Below are positions 44,799 through 55,079 of a stretch of 64,000 nt of DNA, piece by piece. The translations under genes and the position numbers were made by a program. The notes below the pieces were generated by a model. It ran no database searches, was not told the DNA's origin, and saw only the letters and a program-made list of their open reading frames with translations. How positions within the stretch are numbered: the first letter of the stretch is position 1; each line of letters starts with the position of its first letter. The DNA is from Lasiosphaeris hirsuta (lineage: Eukaryota; Ascomycota; Sordariomycetes; Sordariales; Lasiosphaeriaceae). The DNA is taken from positions 3,596,001 to 3,660,000 of the forward strand of contig JAUKUA010000001.1 of assembly GCA_030549175.1 (NCBI GenBank), written 5' to 3'.

Positions 44799-47700
44799 AA
44801 ACTCTGGTCTCGCATCCTGGGGCTGGCATAGTGTAGTAGTAAGGCAGTTTCCATGCAATAATCATACTTACAAACATTGGATGTACAGTACCAACCCCCT
44901 GGCCTCTTGTCGCGCAAAAAAAAATAAAAACCAACCGGACTGGTGGGTGGTATGCTGCACTACACAGTGCCCTGGAATCAGGACCCCCATGCCCTTGCTT
45001 GACCCTAGGCTACCCCTTTGGAGTCTTGAGCCTGGGCGTGGAGAAAAGCAGGCGCGGAAAATTAGGAAGTTGGCACATGAGGTCAGGGACAAATGCTCCG
45101 GGCCGCAACTTTTTCTTGGGTGGGTGCGGGCGGTAGTTAGAGCCGCAAGCGCGAACCCGAACCGGGACTTAGGGGAGGGTCCCTTCGCCTGCCGTCCGTT
45201 TCTGTCCCGAATGCCCTGGAGGGTCTTGGGTAGGATGGGATTCCAAGCTTTGCCGCTCGTTTTGCATGCGAAATGGGAAATGGGTCGAGTGTGGTGATCG
45301 CTCGGATTCCTTACTCGACAGAAAGTAGGGGCCCGCCTAGGCTACCTCAGCCGCCAGGGTCCGAGCAAGGAAGAAACAGCGGGGCGACAGGACACCCACA
45401 CTACGGGCACGGCAGGCAATGCCAGCAATGACGACGAGCAAGTTGGAATCGAACTCAGGGTCTTTATCGGCGTCTGACCGAACAAGGATGAACGCGATCA
45501 TTCTGACGATGGATCGAGATTTTAGGCTTGGATCGAGGAGTGCTCACCAACCCCAGCCAGACAAAGGTGCGGGATGCCCCACCCAGCTAAGTCCCTGGCG
45601 CGCACGCCAGGGCGTTGTGAGGCCTTGGTTTTTTTCTGCGCTAGCAGTGTACCAAACGGACAACCCACAACAACGCCGCAGTCCCCGTCCCTGCAAAGGA
45701 AAAACACTGATACGGGACGAGGGCATGAGGGGACGAGTGGGTGCGCGGGAGCAGGAGAGATTGCAGCCCAGGCGCCTTATCCACACACCACACTTTGTAT
45801 TACAGATACCCCGACGACTTGTCCTAGGCTGTTATCGGTCTGCCTGTGGTATCAGCAGGAGTGAGGGGCGTGTGACTGGACCCTGCAGGGCCGTAAACCA
45901 TGGAATTCATCAATACAGTGTACAAGGTGATGATATGACTGACTGTGCCGAAGCTTCAGAGACAGCGGCTCTAGTGCGGTGACTGTCGTGTACCGCACAG
46001 GGATGTCACTGCATCCCAAAAGACAGCCTGGGCAGTCAACCTACTGCTTTGTGGTGTCCTCTGTCTTTTGACAAGTCCCCCAACGGCCAAACAGACAGGG
46101 AGGGGTACACCGGAGCACCTTCTCCGCCCGAACCACCCGGCCGCAGCATGCCTCAATTTCCCACAAACTTTGACATCCTTAGACTCATTATTTTGATACC
46201 TCTCGAACATATTGTTTTCTGTGTCTTTTTAATCCCGGTGTCAGAGACGGAGGTTTCATGAATTAACATTGCCTTGTCCTACGAATGACGGAGTTGGGGA
46301 ACAATAAGACACGGTAGCCCATGTGTCTCTTATCATTGCAATTGAAACTCCGTTATCTGCGGGAAAGGAGAAAAAAAAAACATGTCGCACAAGCGATGGT
46401 CGAGATCGCGCGCATCAGTGGTCATCATTCTCGAGAGAAGTAATATCTCAGCTAAATTATGACTGAAGGGTGTCTGACATTCCCCACCAGATGTCAGCTT
46501 TACCATGCATTGCAGGTGATAGTAGTAATTGCCCTCGGTTTATTTCGGGCTTCGTTACTGTGGTCTTTTTTTTTCCTTCTCTCAAGACCGAGACGGCAAA
46601 GGCTAACGCGGACGGCGATGATGGCACCCTGACCTCAAGTTGCGCAAATAGGAGCTTTGCCTCGCTGCTGGTTAGCTGCCTGCTTGTTGTTGTATTCGCA
46701 CCTTGCCATTCGCCTCATGCGTCTAGGGCCTGGCGGAAAGTCTCACGATCTCTGTCGCATTTCGCCTTATCCGTCTATCAATCATCTCCACGTCATAGGA
46801 AGAAAAAACCCATGACCCCGCCCCTTCCCATGATCCCAATCCCAGCCATTGTTCCCGCACATGCTTGTGGCATTTCGGCCGTTTGTTTTCACGCGTCAGG
46901 CTCCCGGATCCGTGTCTGATTTGTATGCCTCGGCGGGGAACTCTTTCTCCTGTTGCGGTATCTGGGAAGCGGGGAGAGGGGGCGACGCTTGCAGATTTGG
47001 AGTTACCTCAACGACTGAGAGGAGAGAGGAGGGGTTCACTGCAGAAGGTCAGCAGCCTGCTTTGCTTGGCCAGAAAAGCCTGCTTGGCCAGAAGCAGCGG
47101 TACGATTAATTTCCTTCTCAACAAAAAAACGAATAAGATACAAGGCCATTGTGGTTTGCGAGCAGAGGGCAAAGGGCAGAGAACAGCGCTTCCGATCCAT
47201 CCCCCCTTCACCGCAACTCTCCAACGACTAGTCAGAATGTTGGCTAGGATAACCAGGACGGCTCCTGATTATCATATCACAAAACATGTCGAGATACGGA
47301 TAATACGGCTACGTCGGTGAAGAGTGATGGTGGTGTTGTCTGCCGGGGCGCTTGACCGGCCTCCTAGCGAGCAAGGAAACCTGAAAGTTTTCATATATCA
47401 ACACATGTCGGGAAAAGGGTGGGGGTGGAGAGCGGGAAGAAGGAAAATAAAGGTGTGGTTGCGTGCGCTGCCAGCCCTCCATGGGCGACGCAGAGAGCGG
47501 TTCTAAGACGACCTAGTCGTCCGTGCTGCGCTTCAATGATTAATGTCGGCTACAGTCGCGTGGCAACACCGTCTCTCATCTTCGTCGCTCCGGCCCTCCT
47601 CGGCCAATCTCATTCCTTGCGTGCTTGCCTAGGGCCAAATCCCAGCAGACACTGGTATTTTCCAAAGGGGGAAAGATAGGCAAGAGGGGGAGAAGTATGG

Positions 47701-48562
47701 TGAGTGAGAACTGGTCAATTGGTCGCGCGGCGCTCTTTGCGATATGCAACCTCGAGCACCTTTTGCTGAGCCGCCGTTATTGGGTCATGCTGGGGCTATG
47801 GCGATTGACTTTCCCATCTGAGGTGCTTGTCGCGATACATGGCGCGGTACTTGGCCCTGACAATGACACCTTCTCTGTCATGTTGTCCTGGGTGCTAGCG
47901 GAGTGTAGGGTTTTTTGGTGAGTGGATAGGGGAGGTGGTTGCGCAGCGCATGTAGCCCATGGCATTCTTGCTCGTGAAACATGGCAATTTTAAAATGCCA
48001 TGCTGGCCAAAGGCCTAAGACCTGCTTTTCCACCCTGACTGGGGCTGTGACATGGGCAGCTGCCGCCCAACATGTCTATCGTACTAGAATGGAAGCTACC
48101 TCGAGCTTGCTGAACCTGCTTTGCACTGGGCAAGCACGCAAGCTTGCTTTCACACCTTCACAACTTGCTTCAATGCGGGGCCTGTGGATTGCACTACACA
48201 GGCAAACAGGGTCCGAGGGTCCTATCGTCTGCCGGCTTGCGGGACCTCCACTTTGTTTCGTCATGTCAGTTTATCTTTTCCGTTTGATGTCGTGCCACAC
48301 ATCTCCCACCTTGGTTTCGCGTCTTCACACCTGCCTTTCTATCCCCGCACTTGCGAAGAAAGGCATGTACTCGCACGCATTGACGCATCGCAATGTCAAG
48401 TCCCATCAGAAAAAGGGGGGGCAAAAAAGCTTCGTATGTATTTAGATTTGCAAATTGACGGTGCCCCTCCCATTGATTCCGCTACTGTTTGGTATAATTA
48501 CTTACCCGATACACATCTTGACCGGGCTTTCCTCTGAGTCAAGGTTAATGCTTTCGCCCCCT

Positions 48563-48606
48563 CCCCCCCCCCCCCCCCCCCCGCAACCAAAAAAAAAAAA
48601 AAAAAA
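48563..48606 (+). repeat. Adjacent poly-C and poly-A tracts
   Basis: Twenty C (48563-48582), a short gcaacc spacer, then 18 A (48589-48606). It lies about 145-190 bp beyond the PRP31 stop codon, so in its 3' UTR or just past it. In the PRP31 sense direction it reads poly-T then poly-G. Confidence 0.85.
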
Positions 48607-48750
48607 GGCCTTTCCCGAGGAGTCTTCCTCCGCCTAAAACGCCAGTGATCCACAACACCCCGTACCAGTATCAGCAGCAGCATGCAAGCTGCAGGATTGC
48701 TTCCCGCCGGTCTCAGAGTGCCATTATCTGCAAGTCTCCCTTACCAGGCT

Positions 48751-50683
48751 TTACGTAGTGGCAGATTTGGTCGAGCCTGTATCAAGCCGTTTACTTGCCG
48801 GTAAGTCGGGCTTCTTGAAACCGCCATTGGTGTTGGTACCGCTGCCCCCTCCTCCCACCTGCGTGAATGCGCCACCCTTGAACCATCGATCCTCGTCAGC
48901 TTTGCGCTTGCGGCTCAGTTCAGCCTGCACCTTAGGGTCCACGAGCTCAAGGCCCTGCATGGGCGTGAAAGCAAGCGAGGATACGGTGCCGGCTGTTGAG
49001 TTGCCGATCGAGGTGCCCACACCCGACGTCCGCAGGCCCTTGCTGCTTGCCAGGCTGATGTTGCCAGCGCCGCCTGCAAAGCCCCTGAGCGAAGATGCGC
49101 TGCCGCTTGCGAGTGAGCTCGCGCCGCCCCACCCTTTACTCTTGGCACTCAGTTTGGCTCGTGTCCGCTGGTCGATCTGCGCCACACGTAGCCGGCCGTC
49201 GTCGCGCGAGCCGATCATGCCCATACCCTTTGTGCTGTCGCCCGTACCGTAGCCGACCTCCTTTTCTTCTTTGCCGAAAGCCATGCGGTTCTGCGCCTTG
49301 CGCAGCTCCGTCACGGCTGTCGCCTCCTTCGCCTTGCGAGCGCGTCTACCACCACGTTTCCTGCTCAGCTTCTCGTCGGGCGCCGGCAGCGCTCTAGCGC
49401 CTTTGTTTAAGGGCTTCTGCTGCAGCTTGTCGAGGCGGTCTAGGCATTCGTCCTTGAGCCGCTCGCCTTCGGACCCGTCGCGGAACTGATGAAAGCAGTC
49501 ACTGCGCGCGCACATCACAATCTTGTTGGCAAACATCTTCATCGCCTGTTTCTTGAGGTCGCTGGGGATATTTCGGACGATTGGCGACTGGAAAATGAAG
49601 CCCTGCTGTCGAATGCCGACGTTGGTTGCCAGGGCGGTGCTGTTTTGCTTTTTGGATCCCCACGCCGGGAGATTGCACGCCGGTGCCTTAGAGAGGCCCG
49701 TCAGGCCGCCAGCCTGGTTGAGCAGCTGGGCTGCGGTGAGAGAGCCGATGAGCGCTGTCAGGTTCGGCGCAAAGATATTCATGCGGGACTGCACGTATTC
49801 GGTGAGCGTCTTTTTGGCCTTATCGAGAGCCACCATCATCTCGCACGCCTGTGTCACCCGCTCGAGTTGATCTTCCGGCATGGCCTGACCCTTGGAAGTC
49901 GTGGCCTCGACCGTGACAATCATGAGCGACGGACCGTCAAGTACAGACTTGAGAGTGACACCAAGAGGGTTGTTCGCAGAAAGCTGCAATGCCTTGATGC
50001 TCTCCGAGTCCATGGGCCCGTTCCCCAAGATAGCAACGACCTTTGCATATTCTAACGGGTTGGTGATTAACGTCTCAAGTTCGGGGAACCGCACCGAGTA
50101 GTGGTCCCTGGTGAACTTGTGCACTAGGGCTATCTCGCTGTCTATCGAGGTCGACAGGCTGTTCGACTGGGTCAGCAGGTGATATTCGGGGTGGTCCTCC
50201 ACGTTGCCGACGTCGGTGGACTGTGCAGGTGTTGACTGGTAGTGTGTGATTTTCTACAACGTCCGGAGTAAACTGTCAGGGCTATGCTCGAAGAAAGAGA
50301 TGTAAACACAGTTTCCACGGATTAGGGAGCTCTAGAGGGGTGGGAAAGAGGGCGCTACTAACCTCGAGGACTGGCGTGAGAGTCTTCATTAGACCGGCAA
50401 CGCTGCGGACATCTCGAACGCCTCCTAGCTGCATCTTCTCGATCTTGGCCTTCGCTTCGTCCGGGTCGTCGGGACGCCCATCGATGAGCCCGTCGGCCAT
50501 GTCCTTGTCGCCATTCTCATTTTCATCATCGTCGTTATATTCTTCCATAACGTAGTCGGCGTTGGTGGCGGCGCCATTTGAGAGCCCTGAGGCGCCGTTG
50601 GGGCTATCGTCTTGCTCTTCGCCACCTGCTTCGGATCCAGAATCCTCAAAGTCCTGGAGAAGCTCATCTGCAAGTGTCGACAT
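48751..50683 (-). CDS. PRP31: Pre-mRNA-processing factor PRP31, 607 aa
   Basis: Prp31 binds U4 snRNA and 15.5K/Snu13 and bridges U4/U6 with U5 in the tri-snRNP. Exons on the minus strand are 50363-50683 and 48751-50253 (109-bp intron, phase 0). The N-terminus is acidic (MSTLADELLQDFEDSG, then a Glu/Asp-rich stretch). The Nop domain follows: HPEYHLLTQSNSLS and HYSVRFPELETLITNPLEYAKVV, then APNLTALIGSLTAAQLLNQAGGLTGLSKAPACNLPAWGSKKQ and GFIFQSPIVRNIPSDLKKQAMKMFA. The C-terminal Prp31 region has KPLNKGARALPAPD and KRGGRRARKAKE, a GYGTGD motif, and a Ser/Gly-rich tail with LELVDPKVQAEL. It is divergent from CLF1. Confidence 0.94.
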
Positions 50684-51084
50684 GCTGGCGATATACTAGG
50701 GGAAGAGGGGGTTCGCCAGACTGAATGCGCGGCGCGCTGGGGTTTGCGATGTGACGTCTGTTCGTTTTTTTCGTTGTCGTGCTTGGAAAGGCAAAAAATC
50801 GCTGAGCCGAGCTTGCGAAAAGCGAAGGTGACGCGCCCCAAGTAGTATGGAGTAAGGATTACGAGACAGTAAGTCTTGGCCCCTGCGCACAAATTGTGGC
50901 GCAGAGCCGCTAGCAGGTGGCGCCCCCGCAGATGAAGCAACGAAGCCACTCAAAAAGGTTCAGGCAAGGCGCCAAAAACCTCATTTGAGACGTTTAGGCC
51001 CTTCGGCATTGAGACGATAAATCAGCTCGACGGCCTCCCGAGTCACCGATCGCTCAATCCCCTTCCAGACTACCAAATACAGAC
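50684..51084. promoter_or_regulatory. Compact bidirectional promoter region between PRP31 and CLF1
   Basis: Only 401 bp separate the two outward-facing start codons, so both promoters and 5' UTRs must share this DNA. No TATA box is obvious on either strand. A short ORF across it is not credible as a gene. Confidence 0.6.
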
Positions 51085-53204
51085 ATGGAGTCCTCGCGTG
51101 GCCCACCGCGGGTCAAGAACAAGGCGGCGGCGCCGGTGCAGATTTCGGCCGAGCAGCTGCTGCGTGAGGCCGTCGATCGCCAGGATGTTGCGCTCGAGAC
51201 ACCTACCCAGCGCTTCGCCGACCTCGAGGAGCTGAAAGAGTACCAAGGCCGTAAGCGTCGCGAGTTCGAGGACTATGTGCGCCGCAACCGCGTCCGCCTC
51301 GCCAACTGGCTGCAGTATGCCCAGTGGGAGCTCGAGCAAAAGGAGTTTGCCCGCGCGCGCTCCGTCTTCGAGCGCGCCCTGGATGTGCATCCAAACAACA
51401 CCCGTTTGTGATCCCCTCCCCGCCACTGGTAGTAGTTTGGTGTTCGATAGATGCTGACCCCGGCATTCCAGAGCTCTGGATCCGCTACGTCCAGGCCGAG
51501 ATCAAGAACCGCAACATCAATCATGCCCGCAACCTCCTGGACCGCGCCGTCACCCGCCTGCCGCGCATTTCCTCGCTATGGTACCAGTACCTATATGTCG
51601 TCGAGATGCTCGGCGACATCCCCGGCACTAGACAGGTCTTCGATCGCTGGATGAAATGGGAGCCCGATGAGCAGGCCTGGAGTGCCTACGTACGGCTTGA
51701 GAAGCGGTACGGCGAGTATGACCGGGCCAGGGAGATATTCAGAGCATTTACCGCCGTGCACCCGGAGCCGAGGACGTGGCTAAAATGGGCCAAGTTCGAG
51801 GAGGAATACGGCACTAGTGACCTGGTTCGTGACGTCTTCCAGACCGCCATCCAGACCATTGCCGAGACGCTGGGCGACGAAGCTGTGGACGAAAAGATCT
51901 TCATGGCCTTTGCCAAATACGAGGCCCGGCTAAGAGAGTACGAGAGAGCTCGCGCTATCTACAAGTTTGGCCTGGACAATCTTCCCCGGTCTCGGTCCAT
52001 GGCACTCCATGCGCAGTACACAACATTCGAGAAACAGTTTGGTGACAAAGAGGGTGTTGAAGACGTCATCCTGACAAAAAGGAGGAGGCTCTATGAAGAG
52101 CAAGTCAAGGAGAATCCAAAGAACTATGATGTGTGGTTTGACTTTGCCCGGTTAGAGGAAAGCGGGGGCGACGCAGACCGTGTTCGAGAAACATATGAGC
52201 GGGCCATCGCTCAAATACCACCAACACAAGAAAAACGGCACTGGCGGAGATACATATTTCTTTTCCTCTTCTACGCCATATGGGAGGAGAGGGAGGCTAG
52301 AGATGTTGAGCGGGCTCGGCAAATATACGACACTTGTTTGAGGCTCATACCCCACAAGAAGTTTACATTTGCCAAGATATGGATTGCCAAAGCTCATCTC
52401 GAGATTCGCCAGGGCCAGCTTACGGTGGCTCGCAAGACACTTGGGCGGGCGATTGGCATGTGTCCCAAAGACAAAATCTTCCGAGAGTACATCCTATTGG
52501 AGCAAAAGCTATACGAGTTCGAAAGGTGCCGGACGCTGTATGAGAAGCACATCATTTATAGCCCGGCCAACTGCCAAACATGGATCAAATGGGCCGAGCT
52601 CGAGCGCGGCCTCGACGACCTCGACCGGACCCGTAGCATCTTCGAGCTCGCCATCAACCAACCAGTCCTCGACATGCCCGAGGTGGTATGGAAAGCATAC
52701 ATCGACTTTGAGGAAGAGGAAGGCGAATACGAGAGAACGCGCGAGTTGTACGAGCGTTTGCTCGAGAAGGCTGACCACCCCAAGGTCTGGATCAGCTACG
52801 CCCAGTTCGAGATCAATATTCCCGAGGCCGAGGACGAGAACGCCGGGGACGAGACGGAAGAAGAGCGGCCCGTCAGTGACGAGGCCAAGGCACGGGCGCG
52901 CAAGATCTTTGAGCGGGCGCACAGGAACATGAAGGACCGCGATCTGAAGGCCGAGCGCGTGTCGCTGCTCAACGCGTGGCTGGCGTTCGAGAAGACGCAC
53001 GGGTCGGCTGAGGACATTGAAAAGATCCAGAAGCAGATGCCCCGCAAGACTAAGAAGAAACGTAAGCTCGACGACGACTCGTGGGAGGAGTACGTCGATT
53101 ATGTCTTTCCCGCCGACGACCAACAGACCAAGAACCTATCAAACCTATTGGCCATGGCCAATGCGTGGAAGCAGACGGGCGGGAAAATCACTGGAGGAGA
53201 ATAA
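51085..53204 (+). CDS. CLF1: Pre-mRNA-splicing factor CLF1 (Crooked neck/Syf3), 683 aa
   Basis: Clf1 is a HAT-repeat scaffold of the Prp19-associated (NTC) complex. Exons are 51085-51403 and 51472-53204. The 68-bp intron ends at cattccag, so the junction reads [28 protein letters not shown] in frame; an ORF that reads through the intron from 51324 is in the wrong frame at its start. At least a dozen HAT motifs are visible, e.g. [27 protein letters not shown] and [26 protein letters not shown], then [13 protein letters not shown] and [12 protein letters not shown]. The C-terminus has [23 protein letters not shown]. Length is typical. Confidence 0.95.
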
Positions 53205-55079
53205 GCGCCTGGTCGACGCCAGATCGTTTGCTCTGCGGGTGTGCAGTGTCGGGATACAGATAGGGATCTTGGAAGTGATTTGAGTATAGTACTCAATCAG
53301 TGTCTATAATATTTACGGAGCGATCTCGTGGGTTGTGGACGATGTTGTTGAGCCTAGGGAAGGTTGGCGTCAGCGTAAACATGATGAGATTGGCCCCGCA
53401 GTGTCGATACCGTGGGTAATATTATCGCCCGTTTTTCTTTTGCTGGCAAGTCTTCGGCTCAAATTCCACAACGTTGTCAATGATTGGCAGCCGACCATGC
53501 ATGAAACAGTAGGGTGCCCTTTGCCAGCTTGAATACCACCAAAGCTTCGGGATATCTCGGCCAGATGTTATCTCAAGCAATCGACTCGCCTCCCCTCTTC
53601 AATGTTCCATCTTGTCCCACCAGCTCAGACAAGCCCGTGCTTAGGTGGAAAGGAGTGGGAGAGGGGGGGATGATGTCATCTCAGTATCAGAGCCAAGCTT
53701 TTTCTTGGCACGGGAGGCGCCTTTCAATCTCCAACGACAAACCAGACAGATCTCCGACATCTCATCCAAACCATAGCCTACCGTGCGTACCTTACCTTTT
53801 ACTAATTACCAGATCTAGTGTATTCCCGGCGCGGGGTCTCTACGCCCTGTGTCAGCTGGGGCTGTTTAATTTGCCCGGATTACGGCTTGGAGTTAGTCAT
53901 GAGGTCATCACGAGAAAGGTTCGCATCCTCTGCGTCATCGGTCCTTCATCGTTCAGCCCTGCCGCGGTGCCACTGTTGTCGCCATGATAAGTCCCGTAGC
54001 CTTTGTAGACGGCAGAATATCAAATCCGGTATCACGACCCGGTCGTTCATGGAGCCGCGCACAATGTATTTTTTCTTTTTTTCTTTTTCATCGTTACATC
54101 GTAGTCTTCGTCCAAGGGTTGCCCATTCATCCACCTTGTTGCCAGAAACGGAAGCAGGTACCAACGCATCAACCAGATATACCCGCCACCAACAATCATA
54201 AGAGACGACATTGAAGTCAGGTACTCAGAAACAACCAAGGAAACCCCCCGACTGGTGGAGCAAAGATGAAAGGAAAATGACGAAAAGGGTTTCAGAACAT
54301 GCCTCATCCCACCGGGCGAAGTGATATCTAACCCCACCCCTAAGCTTGCACCCCCCCACATCCCAGCCTATTCGGGTACCATGTCGCATAACCCTCCTCG
54401 TTCGTGTCTCGTGCTCGGTGCTTCACAGCCCAAGTCTCGTCGCTCGCTTACTCACTGCGGTGGAACCCATCCAGGTAAGCAAACCTGAATAGTTTGCAAA
54501 ACGAGGCAATCACCGGTGTGGTGCACGGTTGGTCAGGCGTGCTACCGATTGCAACGGGAGTTGTGGCAGCGAGGTGTCGGCAGTCAAAGCGGCGTGGAAT
54601 CGGCTTGTTCGCAAGAGGGAGTAATGAAGCTCAAGCTTAGTCTCGATGGCGGCGCCCTTCTATCACACAAGATTAATCAGGAAGTGTTCAGTATTTTGTA
54701 CAACAAACAGTGAATTGTGTTGGTGATTAAGGGGTAGCAGCTGTCCAATATCGTAGACCGAGCTGGGAGAGAAATATCGAGATAGCATAAGCATCCAACG
54801 TGACCCTGGCATCAACACTCGCCCGGGATTAGAAACCCATCAAGTCCCCAGCGCCATGCGAGATGCATTCCAGCCATTCAAGCTAAAGTATCGTAACCTT
54901 CATAAGCGGCATGCAATATCCGTGGACGTAGTTGGTGACATGGTAGAGGGGTATGGTGAAGAGAGGTAAGGAGACGGTGAGGGTGTTGTCTGAATAGTGA
55001 TGGGAGGCGGTGGTGTGTGACAGCATACACACAGTAGACGGAGCGGCATACGTGACAGTGAGGGCGACGCTCTTCCCCC
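53205..55079. other. Convergent intergenic region, no gene supported
   Basis: This 1.9-kb stretch lies between the CLF1 and DUF3824 3' ends. A 104-codon minus-strand ORF (54047-54361) and small plus-strand ORFs have no signature. It contains a ttttttcttttttt-type tract near 54068-54086. Confidence 0.55.

Larger units (their letters stand above)
41709..48750. other. Seven-kilobase region with no supported gene
   Basis: Every ORF I inspected here (for example 43316-43855, 44611-45297 and 45419-45982) lacks domain signatures, spliceable continuation and coding-like composition. No tRNA or 5S rRNA pattern was found by eye. Content includes a GCAGCC repeat near 42694-42712, a poly-G (44786-44798), and poly-C next to poly-A (48563-48606). 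The left part is presumably the promoter and 5' UTR of the CSP-1-like gene; the right end is the 3' flank of PRP31. Non-coding RNAs or poorly conserved genes could be hidden. Confidence 0.5.

Noticed and set aside
44611..45297. 228-codon plus-strand ORF in the gene-free region
   Set aside because: It spans homopolymers and has no domains; it appears to be a chance ORF in GC-rich DNA.
45440..45530. Possible minus-strand tRNA around gaatcgaactc
   Set aside because: The flanking bases do not form a T-arm stem or acceptor stem.
51324..51471. Alternative start of CLF1 in an ORF reading through the intron
   Set aside because: The upstream segment is in the wrong frame relative to exon 1; splicing gives the conserved NNTQLW junction instead.
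54047..54361. 104-codon minus-strand ORF between CLF1 and the DUF3824 gene
   Set aside because: Its tail is an artefact of a T-rich tract and no family features are present.
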